Assembly (NCBI GenBank): GCA_009782615.1
Contig: WRIS01000007.1
Coordinates: forward strand, 37,434-101,433
Reading direction: 5' to 3'
Length of the DNA: 64,000 nt
Source: Eggerthellaceae bacterium
GTDB lineage: Bacteria; Actinomycetota; Coriobacteriia; Coriobacteriales; Eggerthellaceae
The position numbers were made by a program, and so were the translations under genes. The notes under the pieces were generated by a model. The model searched no databases and was not told the origin of the DNA. It saw only the letters and a list, made by a program, of their open reading frames with translations. Positions 26,136-34,726 of the stretch are shown in pieces (within the stretch, counting starts at the first letter, position 1; each line of letters starts with the position of its first letter).

Positions 26136-27348
26136 AGCAGCACTGAAAACCTTTTTCAGACACAAGGTTTATATTGTGGTCTACATGGTGGCTCTCAGCT
26201 TTATGGCTGTTTTCATCGGAATGAGCATTGCAAACACGCCTCAAGATGAGTTCGAAACCGAACGACCCCCTATTGCCATTATCGACCGCGACAAAAGTAG
26301 CCTTTCTTTAGGAATAAGCACCTTTTTGGAAGAACACGCTGACCTTGTGGAAACAGAGGATTCACGCCAAGCGTTGCAAGATACCGTAGCGCAGAATCGT
26401 GCTGTCTATACGTTGATTGTTCCGCAGGGCTTCGGTAAAGATTTCGTCGCTTCTGCTGGTGAGGGTAAGACCCCTCCTGCGCTTGAAACGCTCACAAGTT
26501 ATGAATCTTCCTCGGCTCATATGATAGACGCCCTCGTCAACAAATACCTTGACACAGCATCCCTCTACGCCGCAAGCAATGCCGCGTATTCGCAAGCCGA
26601 TATTGCTTCCTTTGCCCACAGCGATATGGTACACGAAACAAATCTCCAAATGCTGTGGTTTAGCTCATCGTCGCCGCTGCCAGAACAGTGGCTGGCTTAT
26701 ATGATGTTTGCAAGCTATATTGTGATTCTTTCTATCGTGGTAAACGCTGGTCTTATTCTGGCGGCCTTCAATCGTAGTGAAATTCGGCGGCGTAATTTAA
26801 GCTCATCGGTGAGCACTCTTTCGAGGAACTTGCAACTAGCCGCAGCTTGCGTGGTTGTCACTTTGATTACGTGGGTATGGGTGAGCATTCTTGGGCTTGT
26901 AGTGTTTGGACAGGCCTTTGGTGGTGTTGACGTTCGGGCTATTGGCTTGATTCTTTTTTCGCTTTTCATATTCTGCATTGTTGCCCTTTCGATTAGTTTT
27001 TTCCTTGGTCAACTAACGGCAAGTGAGTTTCTCTTGAACGCCGCGGGCAACATCACGGGGCTGGTATTTTCCTTCCTTGGGGGAATCTGGATACCCCTTG
27101 AACTCGTAGGAGGCACCATCGCCAAACTCGCCCGCTTTGCCCCAACCTTCTATTATGGGGAAGCGCTTGAAAAAACGAACAGTCTGCGCGACTATTCAGG
27201 TACTTCGCTTGCTCCCATTTTTGCCGACCTGGGTATTATGCTTTTGTTCGCGGCGGCACTCTTTGCTGTTGCGTTGGCTGTTGGGCGCCTGAGAATGCAG
27301 AGTGCCGATGCGGGTGGCAACGCCGCTGCTGCCCGCATAAAAAGCTAG
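26122..27348 (+). CDS. ABC-2 type permease subunit
   Basis: 408 residues, homologous in layout to the preceding permease: N-terminal helix (about 15-37), extracytoplasmic domain (about 40-190), then five or six helices. A segment LVFSFLGGIWIPLELVGGTIAKLARFAPTFYY near 310-345 matches the conserved C-terminal part of ABC-2 permeases. Ribosome site GAGGAGG precedes ATG 26122. Third and last gene of the exporter operon; no terminator was recognised after it. Confidence 0.9.
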   Translation: MQVFRAALKTFFRHKVYIVVYMVALSFMAVFIGMSIANTPQDEFETERPPIAIIDRDKSSLSLGISTFLEEHADLVETEDSRQALQDTVAQNRAVYTLIVPQGFGKDFVASAGEGKTPPALETLTSYESSSAHMIDALVNKYLDTASLYAASNAAYSQADIASFAHSDMVHETNLQMLWFSSSSPLPEQWLAYMMFASYIVILSIVVNAGLILAAFNRSEIRRRNLSSSVSTLSRNLQLAAACVVVTLITWVWVSILGLVVFGQAFGGVDVRAIGLILFSLFIFCIVALSISFFLGQLTASEFLLNAAGNITGLVFSFLGGIWIPLELVGGTIAKLARFAPTFYYGEALEKTNSLRDYSGTSLAPIFADLGIMLLFAAALFAVALAVGRLRMQSADAGGNAAAARIKS

Positions 27349-27395
27349 GGCTTGTTGAAGACGGGAAGCGCTCGAAAAACTAGGGCTTACCGTGT

Positions 27396-27674
27396 CTATC
27401 GAAGGTTTCGGTAAACTTCTTTTCGATGACCGACCTTGAAAAGTTCAATGAGTACTTTATCATCTTGGATTCTGCCCAGTATCCGATACGTGCCGACGCG
27501 CCACCGCCAGCCGTTTTCTATGCCTTCGAGTTTTTTTGCTCCCCTGACCATCCGCGGGTCTTTACAGCCTTCAAGGTTATCAAAAATCCAATGAACTATG
27601 AGCAGCTGCGTTTTCTTTTCAAGCTTTGAAATTTCTTTCTCCGCTTGCTTTTTGATTCTTACGGTGTAGGTCAT
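27396..27674 (-). CDS. RelE/ParE-superfamily toxin
   Basis: 92 residues. Matches the RelE fold by pattern: MTYTVRIKKQAEKEISKL, then WRWRVGTYRILGRIQDDKVLIELFKVGHRKEVYR, where the arginines and the C-terminal GHRKEVY are the usual ribosome-dependent mRNA interferase residues. Start overlaps the antitoxin stop as ATGA. Role inferred: toxin of a type II pair. Confidence 0.9.
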   Translation of the reverse strand: MTYTVRIKKQAEKEISKLEKKTQLLIVHWIFDNLEGCKDPRMVRGAKKLEGIENGWRWRVGTYRILGRIQDDKVLIELFKVGHRKEVYRNLR

Positions 27675-27901
27675 GCTATGTTGTACTTTTCAACAAGCTC
27701 ATTGACGCTGATGCCTGCATCGTTTTTGCTGCTTGCCTTGATTGCGTCGGCAAGGTCGCGCGCGTCAAGCTCATCTTCGAGTCTTTCAAGAGTCCATTGG
27801 CGAACTTGTGCCGAAAAACTTTTCCCGTTGACATCGGCAAAAGCATGTATCCATTCTTTTTCTTCCGCTTCAAATCTGATTGCTGAAACCGACATGCTCA
27901 T
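27671..27901 (-). CDS. RelB-like antitoxin (ribbon-helix-helix type)
   Basis: 76 residues from ATG 27901, preceded by AAGGAAA. The N-terminus (SVSAIRFEAEEKEWIHAFADVNGKSFSAQVRQW) fits a short ribbon-helix-helix DNA-binding domain of the DUF6290/RelB sort; the C-terminal half (ASSKNDAGISVNELVEKYNI) would wrap the toxin. Directly upstream of and coupled to the toxin. Confidence 0.85.
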   Translation of the reverse strand: MSMSVSAIRFEAEEKEWIHAFADVNGKSFSAQVRQWTLERLEDELDARDLADAIKASSKNDAGISVNELVEKYNIA

Positions 27902-28008
27902 GATGTTTCCTTTCACGTTTACGATGTAAACTATTATACACCCTGTGGTGTCCGTGAACACCTTTTTTAGGCTAAAAGTGATTAAGGGTGTGGGATAGTG
28001 CCGCTGGA

Positions 28009-28338
28009 CTAGATTCTGGAAACAAGCAATTGGTTTATGGAAACTCCCTGTTCGGCGGCTTCAATAGCGACTCTTTTGTGCTGTTCGGGAGTCATTCTTA
28101 AAGCATATTTCCCAGAATAACGCTTTTTGTTGATTGGCTCTGGAACTTGCTGTCCGTCTTCTTTCATAATCTCCAAGGCAAATCTGACAACTTCGACAAT
28201 TCCTTTGAAGGCTTCGAACTGATCGGCTTCAAGACACGAAAGAAGCGGGAATTCGGCAACAACACCAACATATTCTTGGTCTTCTTCCGACCAAAAAACC
28301 CGATACGTATAATCTTCTGCTTTATACAAAGCCTTCAC
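28009..28338 (-). CDS. hicB: HicB-family antitoxin
   Basis: 109 residues. N-terminal partial RNase-H-like domain (YTYRVFWSEEDQEYVGVVAEFPLLSCLEADQFEAFKGI) and C-terminal ribbon-helix-helix (SGKYALRMTPEQHKRVAIEAAEQGVSINQLLVSRI), the standard HicB layout. It starts within the end of the HicA-like gene, 17 bases of overlap, so toxin comes first as usual for hicAB. Confidence 0.9.
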   Translation of the reverse strand: MKALYKAEDYTYRVFWSEEDQEYVGVVAEFPLLSCLEADQFEAFKGIVEVVRFALEIMKEDGQQVPEPINKKRYSGKYALRMTPEQHKRVAIEAAEQGVSINQLLVSRI

Positions 28339-28576
28339 CTTCCAGTTTTTCGATAGCCTTCAAAACTTGTTCTACTTGATAGACTTTTGCCTTTCCGTTG
28401 TTCGTCTTCTGTATGTTCGTTAAAGGCTTCCCTTCCCACGGAACAGAAAAGAAATAATGGGAACCACGTATTCTCGGATAACCGAAATAATAAGAGCAGA
28501 CTTTAACTAAATCTTCAAACCTAACATTCTTGCTGTTCTCCTTCATGCTCTCAAGAATCTTGTCTACTTTGTGCAT
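28322..28576 (-). CDS. hicA: HicA-like mRNA interferase toxin
   Basis: 84 residues from ATG 28576, preceded by GGAAATAATA. The core RIRGSHYFFSVPWEGKPLTNIQ corresponds to the HicA dsRBD-like fold with catalytic His in GSHYFF, and the end (VYQVEQVLKAIEKL) to its C-terminal helix. The sequence is a divergent family member. Upstream DNA is AT-rich with a dyad around ATGATAT/ATATCAT near 28590-28610, a plausible operator. Confidence 0.8.
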   Translation of the reverse strand: MHKVDKILESMKENSKNVRFEDLVKVCSYYFGYPRIRGSHYFFSVPWEGKPLTNIQKTNNGKAKVYQVEQVLKAIEKLEGEGFV

Positions 28577-28613
28577 TATTATTTCCTTTTTAATAATGAT
28601 ATCATATACAATA

Positions 28614-29054
28614 TCATTTAGTAACAATTTGTTTGGTATTACTGCGAGCAAAACTATTCCCGACATAGGGCTTTAGGCTAATTACCAGCTGATATTCTGC
28701 CTGAAATCCCTCGCAAGACGGATGCAGCGGCAAGACCTTTTCGGTAAGCAGATTTTCCTGAAAAGCCTCAACTCCCCCACTTGTATCAGACAAATCAGAC
28801 AGGCTTGGTGTACTAGGCGCAGCTAAGCCATCGGAGGTCTCTGATACAGGGATGTCGATTTTGACCATGTTTGGCAAAGCGGCATGGCGCGGCTGAAACT
28901 TCTTCTGGGGCAAAGGTATGTCTTGGTGGTCTATTTCTTCAAAAAGGCTCAATTCTTCGACCGCCTGACCTAAAATGTCAAAGCGATGCATGCACCCAAA
29001 GCATATCTCCATGTCATCAAAACAACGCGCATTACATATGGGACAAATCTTCAT
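28614..29054 (-). CDS. Zinc-ribbon protein at the end of the Tad locus
   Basis: 146 residues from ATG 29054, preceded by GGAGAAGAAAA. Two CxxC pairs (CPICNARC and CFGCMHRF region, residues about 4-24) form a probable zinc ribbon; the remainder is acidic and low in recognisable motifs. The start lies inside the DUF192 gene, so the two are translationally coupled. Function unknown; association with the pilus genes is by position only. Confidence 0.75.
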   Translation of the reverse strand: MKICPICNARCFDDMEICFGCMHRFDILGQAVEELSLFEEIDHQDIPLPQKKFQPRHAALPNMVKIDIPVSETSDGLAAPSTPSLSDLSDTSGGVEAFQENLLTEKVLPLHPSCEGFQAEYQLVISLKPYVGNSFARSNTKQIVTK

Positions 29055-29391
29055 TTTTCTTCTCCTTTTGTTTGTCATCTATCATGAAGCGAAGTCTTTC
29101 CCCCGCTTTTAGCCATAAAATACTTTCGTTTGAAAAACGCTCGAGAACGCCCGTAGCACGGCGCTCAACCAAAGAGCGCGACGGCGGCACGTTTTGATAA
29201 GCGGCAAGCACCCGTCCTCCCCTGTCGAGAAAAGCAATATCGAGGTTGTGGCGCATCCCAAAAGTATGGACGCGTTTACAGGGAATAAGCAGCACCATTT
29301 GCCCTTTTGGCTTTTCAAAAAGAAGTCCTTTTACGCGCTCGAAAAAGCCTGCCAACAAGAAAACCCTTCCTTCAAAATCTTGCTCATTCAT
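29032..29391 (-). CDS. DUF192-family protein
   Basis: About 119 residues from ATG 29391 after AGGAG. Family pattern: RVKGLLFEKPKGQMVLLIPCKRVHTFGMRHNLDIAFLDRGGRVLA, including the HTFGM.HNLDIAFLD core. No signal peptide. DUF192 has no agreed biochemical role. Here it is placed in a run with TadE-like genes, which suggests a pilus-associated or envelope role, an inference from neighbourhood. Confidence 0.85.
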   Translation of the reverse strand: MNEQDFEGRVFLLAGFFERVKGLLFEKPKGQMVLLIPCKRVHTFGMRHNLDIAFLDRGGRVLAAYQNVPPSRSLVERRATGVLERFSNESILWLKAGERLRFMIDDKQKEKKNEDLSHM

Positions 29392-29428
29392 CAAACAACT
29401 CCTGTCAACCTTTGTTCAACTCCTGCTG

Positions 29429-30004
29429 TCAAGCATAGGAAACGATAAGCGACGTATCGCCGCTTATTTCTGTGCCCTGTATCAACAACCACGTATAGAT
29501 ACCCTGATTTTTTACAAACGAAGCGCACGTGGTTCGACCGCTTTCCACCTTTGTCCAACCACGCCCAAGAAGCTCATCTTCGCAAAACTGCACTACTTCT
29601 TCGGCGCTGTCATGCGAGAGAAACCCACCAACTCCACCCCCTAAAGACACTTGAACTTCATAAAAAATATCTAAGGGGAAAATTTCTTCAACGAATTCGG
29701 TTGGCAGCTCGGGTGTTCCATAGGAAAATACCTCGTCAGCCAAAACATTTTCAAGAGTAACGCGAGAGGGCGGCGGCAGTGCTGAAGCACTTGGAGCTTT
29801 TGCGGTATCAAATAAAGCGCCCAAACCAAAAACCCCGAGCGACCCGCAAATAATGATGCTTATTGAACGCATAAGGTTTCGCTGCATCGTATTTTGTTGC
29901 AAGCCTTTGGCTGAAAAGTCTTTTCTCGGCTTTTTTCTTCTGCTTGCGCTTCTTCCCTGTGCACTTCTCATGCGGGCACTTCTGCTTGCGCTTCTTTTGC
30001 TCAT
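29429..30004 (-). CDS. Hypothetical membrane-anchored protein in Tad locus
   Basis: 191 residues. Very basic N-terminus (Arg/Ser/Lys-rich, about 1-45), one hydrophobic segment (about 47-67, ISIIICGSLGVFGLGALFD) and an extracytoplasmic domain of ~120 residues that I do not recognise. Two cysteines (in QFCEDELL and RTTCASF) could form a disulfide. It overlaps the upstream TadE-like gene by ATGA, so it belongs to the pilus operon; a role in pilus assembly or surface presentation is only inferred. Confidence 0.75.
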   Translation of the reverse strand: MSKRSASRSARMRSAQGRSASRRKKPRKDFSAKGLQQNTMQRNLMRSISIIICGSLGVFGLGALFDTAKAPSASALPPPSRVTLENVLADEVFSYGTPELPTEFVEEIFPLDIFYEVQVSLGGGVGGFLSHDSAEEVVQFCEDELLGRGWTKVESGRTTCASFVKNQGIYTWLLIQGTEISGDTSLIVSYA

Positions 30005-30429
30005 AGCAAGACCCCTGGCTTATAGGTATCTATGGTCATCGTGACCGCATGATGAAGTTGAGGCATGGCAACGCCAAAGACCGCGCTTCTTATACCTCTA
30101 CCAAAAAGGGTTGGACTAAACACCAGCTCGACCGTGTACGTGACGTGCCCCAGCGTGCTACCTGAAACAACGATGTTCGTGTCCAGATAATCCTTGTCGC
30201 ACTGAGTTTTGAGGGTTTGTTCAATCTGCGCAAGAGACTGTTCGGTTGTCTGCCCATACGCGGGAGAGGTCGCATGGATCCTGATAGCATCCCGCGCAAT
30301 GCGGTCAAATGCCGCACATTCCGAAAAAAACAGCAGGGCATTAACCGCAATCACCGCGACGATAATAAGTATCGGAAAGACTACTACAAATTCAACCGTC
30401 ATCTGGGCGGATTCATCTTTCCAAAGCAT
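30001..30429 (-). CDS. TadE-like pseudopilin protein
   Basis: 142 residues from ATG 30429 (after GGGAG; a TTG at 30435 sits too close to the ribosome site). N-terminus ESAQMTVEFVVVFPILIIVAVIAVNALLFF is the TadE-type pattern: an acidic residue then a hydrophobic helix, which in TadE is cleaved by the prepilin peptidase. The rest is extracytoplasmic and unassigned. One of three TadE-like products here. Confidence 0.88.
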   Translation of the reverse strand: MLWKDESAQMTVEFVVVFPILIIVAVIAVNALLFFSECAAFDRIARDAIRIHATSPAYGQTTEQSLAQIEQTLKTQCDKDYLDTNIVVSGSTLGHVTYTVELVFSPTLFGRGIRSAVFGVAMPQLHHAVTMTIDTYKPGVLL

Positions 30430-30435
30430 GCACAA

Positions 30436-32718
30436 TCACTCCCATCTTCGGATTCCCGACCAGCTTGACACCGTATCCTTCAATTTATTTGCAGCAGTAC
30501 TTATCAGATTGCTTGCAGCCGCTTTGATCGGGGGCGGAAGCGCAATCGTGATAGGGATGGAAGGACCGCCTTCCCCCAACAACTCGATATTGGCTATGGT
30601 AATTTCGCCATCAAGGGCTTCAACACTTTCAAGCGCCGCGGCTTCAATTTGGGTAATTGCCGTTGAGAAAAGATCGTCTGAACCCGAACCGCCTAAGGCA
30701 ATGTAGTGCTGTTTAACGCTGAGTAGCTGTGCTGCGAAAGGAGAGTCGTCTGCCGCAAGCACATGCGCACTGTTGACGAGCGCAGGTTTCAAGGCTTCAA
30801 GATTTGCTGGTTCAAGGCTGAAAGTTTTAACCAGGTCGGAAAAGGTGTTTGCCGCCCATTTGCCCAGCCCGCTTTCGCTTGCCCAGGGAATGAAGCCGAC
30901 AACCCGCTCAATCCCCTCTTCTAGCGAGTGCTGCCCTTTGGTGTAGGCAAAAAGCAACGATGACCAGAGGTTTAATACGATGTCAGCAAGCCCAACAAGA
31001 ACGCCTGAATCGTTGGACACTCCGTCAAGAAGCGACGAAATAACCGTTGCCCCTTCTTCGGAAGAATCGCCCACCAGCGTTGCCGCAGAAAGAGCCGCCT
31101 GTGCGCCAAGCGAATCACCGCCCTCAACAAACGAACTTACAAAATTCGAGGAAGCCGCCGTTTGTGCTGTGTTTGCAACCAGCACTACTGCCCCGTATCT
31201 GCCTGGGGGTTTCACCACCAACCGATACGATATAGCTTCCTCAAGCGCTTCTTTTATGCGCTCGAACAGGGTGTCGGCAATTTCTTTCACCTTTTGTTCG
31301 TGAGGGGCAGCTGCTTCTCGTTCTTTTTGATAGGCTTCGGCTGCTTCAGCAACAATGCGATAGTGATATTCAAAGCCTGTTTCAATCGAACTGGTCGCCG
31401 CAGCAATTTTCCCGAAACTGCTGGTGACGAACTCGCACGACGGACAGGTAGCAAAGCCTCCTGTGTCCATACGCCAAATCGACCCAAGTCCTACGTCAGT
31501 TTGCGACACCATGACGGGACACCCCGACCAGGCATGCATCATATATTCCCCCGCATCATCGACGCTCATCGGATACACCACTTCGGTATAAAGCCGCGTT
31601 GCTTTCATTTCGGTGGTGTTTTTCGGCAACTTCGGAAAATAGGTGTCGAAATGCCCCCCGTCGTCTTCGTGGACGTAACCTTTTTCAATCTCTTCGACCG
31701 CGTAGATATAAAAGCGTGTTCGCAGGGCAGAATGAGCCTGTTCTGCAACAGACATATCCATCGGGACTTCGCGCGCCAGACGTCGAGGGTAGTATGCCTG
31801 CGCACGCTTTAGAGCAACCGAGAAATTCCACGTTTCTGATGTGTGGTAGAGCGGGTTTTGCGGGGCATCCAATATCGCGAGCTTATCTGCCCGTTCATAC
31901 ATGCAATAGCTTGGGTTTCTTCCGCAATCATGTTGGAAAGCGCGCTCTTTTTCAGCATTTGCCCGCTTGGACGCTTCTTCGGCTTCTTGGGCTTCGCTAC
32001 TCAGCTCCTCTTTGTTTTTTGCCACTTCTTTTTCAAGATCCTCAACGGCGCTCAGGGCTCCAACCGTAATTTCTTCCCCTTCGAAAGGCAGCAGCAAAGC
32101 AACGCCGACATATGATGCGCCCATCGAGCCGCCGCAATTTGCAAGGATAACCGATTCTGCATTGGCGGCGCTGAGAAAAGGAAGAAGTTTTTGCAGGTGA
32201 TTGAGTCCTGAAGCGGCTTTTTCGGCAAAGTGATTTCGTGCCTTGAAGATATCGCTGCCCGCTTTGAGCAAAATCTCTGAAAAACTTGCGGTAATCGGCG
32301 TACACAAAGCCGCGATACCCAAGCCATAGGCGGCTATTCCTGTGAGCGAAAGAGAAAGCACGACAGCGTCGCACACCTGCGCAACGATATAGAATTCCGC
32401 AACTTCGTTTTCGGCTGCGAGCACCGCAACATCTGCGACGTTTTGTATTGTGGCAGCCGCTGAGTTCACCTGATAGACCTGCGCTGTTGAAAAAATCAGG
32501 GTCAAGGTCACTAGGAGGGCAACAACCATTCCCGCCGTTGAAAAGCCTCCTTCATCGTGAAAGATGTCGCGAGTTCGCCTGCTTTTCTTTCTTGCGCGTG
32601 GCACTTTGGTTCGTAGCACCTTGGAGGGTAGCGGTTTTGCGAGCAGCGCTTCAGGGGGTAGCGGTTTTGCGAATAGCGCTTTCGTTCGCAGCGCCCTTTT
32701 GTGTTTTGCCTTGTTCAT
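30436..32718 (-). CDS. TadG-like pilus-associated protein
   Basis: About 760 residues from ATG 32718, after GAGGA; the ribosome site overlaps the stop of the preceding gene. Basic Ala/Leu/Lys-rich leader, then a membrane helix in FSTAGMVVALLVTLTLIFSTAQVYQVNSAAATIQNVADVAVLAAENEV, the pattern by which TadG-like proteins start. A second hydrophobic stretch follows (about 110-150). The long remainder has coiled-coil segments rich in Glu/Lys (about 225-275), several cysteines and no von Willebrand domain I can see. By position it is a minor pilus or pilus-anchoring component. Confidence 0.8.
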   Translation of the reverse strand: MNKAKHKRALRTKALFAKPLPPEALLAKPLPSKVLRTKVPRARKKSRRTRDIFHDEGGFSTAGMVVALLVTLTLIFSTAQVYQVNSAAATIQNVADVAVLAAENEVAEFYIVAQVCDAVVLSLSLTGIAAYGLGIAALCTPITASFSEILLKAGSDIFKARNHFAEKAASGLNHLQKLLPFLSAANAESVILANCGGSMGASYVGVALLLPFEGEEITVGALSAVEDLEKEVAKNKEELSSEAQEAEEASKRANAEKERAFQHDCGRNPSYCMYERADKLAILDAPQNPLYHTSETWNFSVALKRAQAYYPRRLAREVPMDMSVAEQAHSALRTRFYIYAVEEIEKGYVHEDDGGHFDTYFPKLPKNTTEMKATRLYTEVVYPMSVDDAGEYMMHAWSGCPVMVSQTDVGLGSIWRMDTGGFATCPSCEFVTSSFGKIAAATSSIETGFEYHYRIVAEAAEAYQKEREAAAPHEQKVKEIADTLFERIKEALEEAISYRLVVKPPGRYGAVVLVANTAQTAASSNFVSSFVEGGDSLGAQAALSAATLVGDSSEEGATVISSLLDGVSNDSGVLVGLADIVLNLWSSLLFAYTKGQHSLEEGIERVVGFIPWASESGLGKWAANTFSDLVKTFSLEPANLEALKPALVNSAHVLAADDSPFAAQLLSVKQHYIALGGSGSDDLFSTAITQIEAAALESVEALDGEITIANIELLGEGGPSIPITIALPPPIKAAASNLISTAANKLKDTVSSWSGIRRWE

Positions 32719-32728
32719 CGTTTCGTCC

Positions 32729-33250
32729 TCATGCATTCTTCTCAACCCAAGCGCGAGGATTCAAGCCCTCGGCATTTGATGCCACCCAATCGGGCTGTGT
32801 GGGCATATGCATCGTGACCTCTTGCTCAAAAGCTCCTGAAGCACCCAAAATCCCGAGAAGTTTTCCTGCGCCGTCAAGAAGCGGCAGGGGTTTTACTTTG
32901 TTACGAATGGTTACGGCAACCTCGGCGCTGCTTTCGTTGCCGTTCAGTTCTATTTCCCAACTACATACCCCTGCGCTGTGAACGTGAAAGTTATCCTGCG
33001 GGGGAATTGCGCCTAGGCGACGCAGGATGTAGGCGCGGTATTTTTCATCAGACGCCCCCGCGACATCGGTTTTTGTCATCAGCAACCGACATCCTTCGCT
33101 TGCGGCAGCTTTCATCACCATGTGGTTGTAGAGCAATATCCCTGGCTGAATAAGGAGCAAAAGCAGCACAAACAGCACGGGAATCAGCAACGCCGCCTCA
33201 ACGCTTGCCTGCCCTTTTTCGTCGCGCATGAACTCAGTACAAAAAGACAT
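32729..33250 (-). CDS. TadE-like pseudopilin protein
   Basis: 173 residues from ATG 33250. The DEKGQASVEAALLIPVLFVLLLLLIQPGILLYNHMVMKAAASEG start is a classic TadE signature with Glu at position +5 relative to the predicted cleavage. The C-terminal domain is extracytoplasmic. Overlaps the neighbouring TadE-like gene by 17 bases. Confidence 0.9.
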   Translation of the reverse strand: MSFCTEFMRDEKGQASVEAALLIPVLFVLLLLLIQPGILLYNHMVMKAAASEGCRLLMTKTDVAGASDEKYRAYILRRLGAIPPQDNFHVHSAGVCSWEIELNGNESSAEVAVTIRNKVKPLPLLDGAGKLLGILGASGAFEQEVTMHMPTQPDWVASNAEGLNPRAWVEKNA

Positions 33251-33539
33251 CGCCAACCACTCCTGCTGAAACCGACTGAAGGTGATGACTTGCGCTCGCG
33301 AGGGCATGCTCGACAAAAAGACCGCTTTGCAGTGCGTGCCACAAGACGCTCAGGGCAACGACAAGGCTTACGAACGCAGCGCAGACCACCGCAAATTCAA
33401 CGGTTCCCTGCCCTTGAGAGTCCTGTAGTTTGGGCACAAAGGAAACTTTGCGGCGCAAAGCAGCAAAACTTACGTGGTTGTAAAACCCCCGCTGTCGAAT
33501 TTTGTCGCAAGCGCAGCGTGTTTGCCTTGTTGTTTTCAT
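33234..33539 (-). CDS. Small TadE/DUF4320-like protein
   Basis: 101 residues. Basic N-terminal ~45 residues, then GQGTVEFAVVCAAFVSLVVALSVLWHAL, again a pilin-like Glu-plus-helix signature, and a short C-terminus. No clear ribosome site precedes ATG 33539. Sits directly after the Flp pilin gene; probably a minor pseudopilin. Confidence 0.8.
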   Translation of the reverse strand: MKTTRQTRCACDKIRQRGFYNHVSFAALRRKVSFVPKLQDSQGQGTVEFAVVCAAFVSLVVALSVLWHALQSGLFVEHALASASHHLQSVSAGVVGDVFLY

Positions 33540-33541
33540 GG

Positions 33542-33745
33542 TTAAAGCCCACTGATGCCATCAGCAATAGCATCCCAAAGCTCTTGAATCTTCGGGCGGA
33601 AAATCGTGATTGCGATAATGGCAATCACCACCAAAACGCCTACCAGAATGGCATACTCTGTTGTTCCTTGCCCCTTTTCGTCGTGGACGAGGCACACAAG
33701 CCGTGTGCGCAAACCCCAGTACAAACCTGTCATTTTCTCAATCAT
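33542..33745 (-). CDS. flp: Flp-type major pilin
   Basis: 67 residues from ATG 33745, after AAGGAGG. The core GQGTTEYAILVGVLVVIAIIAI is the Flp prepilin signature (cleavage after Gly, then Glu-Tyr, then hydrophobic helix), and the short C-terminus ends in a glycine/leucine. It forms the filament of the Tad pilus. The strong ribosome site fits a major subunit. Located between tadC and the TadE-like genes. Confidence 0.93.
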   Translation of the reverse strand: MIEKMTGLYWGLRTRLVCLVHDEKGQGTTEYAILVGVLVVIAIIAITIFRPKIQELWDAIADGISGL

Positions 33746-33765
33746 GAAATCCTCCTTCATCGTTG

Positions 33766-34725
33766 TTAAAACCCTTGCATCATTTCAAGAAGAATCGGTC
33801 CGAGAACCAAAAGAAGCATTGCAGGCAAAATAAGTGCTGCTGTCGGAATCAGCATTTTTACTGGTGCTTTTGCAATCATTTCTTCTCGTAGTGCTTTATT
33901 TACCGTCCGCGATTCAAGCGCGGATGCCTCCAAGTTGGCAGCTAGCGACGAACCAAATCGAAGGGAACGGATGATATTTTCAATCACGCGTGAAAATATC
34001 TGTGAATCATAGGTAGCGGCAAGCCTTCGCAGGGCATCTTGGCGCGTTACCAAGCCCATCTGCCACAGCTGCTGTGCCGACAAGCTGCTCTTTCCCAGGG
34101 CATGGGAAAAATGAACGTGGTACAACTCAAAAGCAGCATCAAAGGAAAGTCCGCTGCGCAGCCCCAAGGCAAGCACCTCAAGCATTTCTGAAAGATGATT
34201 TTCCATGTCGCTCTTTCGCGCATCTCGCTCTTGGCGCAAAGCCCACAGAGGCGCATTCCAGCCCACCAGCGCCATAACGCAGCCCAATAAGACGGTCATT
34301 TCCTTGGAAAATATTGCCCCGACGAGAGCACCGAACCCTGCGCCGACAAGACAAAGCCACCCGCGCGCATCAAAAAAACCCGCTTTTGAAATCGTTTGAG
34401 AAAGTCCGCTAAAAACTATCGTTTTGTCGAACCCTTTTGCCCCAAGCGTCCAAAACCTCTGTCTGAAAATAGAGCGGCGTGGTTTGAGGGCGGCTATTCT
34501 GCTGCGCATTTGCATGAACTCAATAAGCCATGCCGCAAAACTGTGGCTTGTCGCGCTTTGCCCGTGCCCATCATCCGCAGAAAGATGTCCTTTGCGAGCA
34601 AGACGGCGATATTGATAAGTTCTTCTTTTTGTCATCCATCCGTGCGCGAGGAAAAAACCTGAAACAGCGGCAAACACGCATGACCCTGCCACCAAAACAC
34701 TCGGAAAAACACTGACGTTTGCCAT
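33766..34725 (-). CDS. tadC: Tad pilus inner-membrane protein TadC
   Basis: 319 residues from ATG 34725, after GGAG, two bases from the tadB stop. Type II secretion system F-domain protein: membrane helices at the N-terminus and around 120-165, the cytoplasmic T2SSF domain (about 175-280, LSEMLEVLALGLRSGLSFDAAFELY) and a C-terminal helix (ALILPAMLLLVLGPILLEMM). With TadB it forms the assembly platform for the ATPase TadA. Confidence 0.9.
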   Translation of the reverse strand: MANVSVFPSVLVAGSCVFAAVSGFFLAHGWMTKRRTYQYRRLARKGHLSADDGHGQSATSHSFAAWLIEFMQMRSRIAALKPRRSIFRQRFWTLGAKGFDKTIVFSGLSQTISKAGFFDARGWLCLVGAGFGALVGAIFSKEMTVLLGCVMALVGWNAPLWALRQERDARKSDMENHLSEMLEVLALGLRSGLSFDAAFELYHVHFSHALGKSSLSAQQLWQMGLVTRQDALRRLAATYDSQIFSRVIENIIRSLRFGSSLAANLEASALESRTVNKALREEMIAKAPVKMLIPTAALILPAMLLLVLGPILLEMMQGF

Positions 34726-34726
34726 A

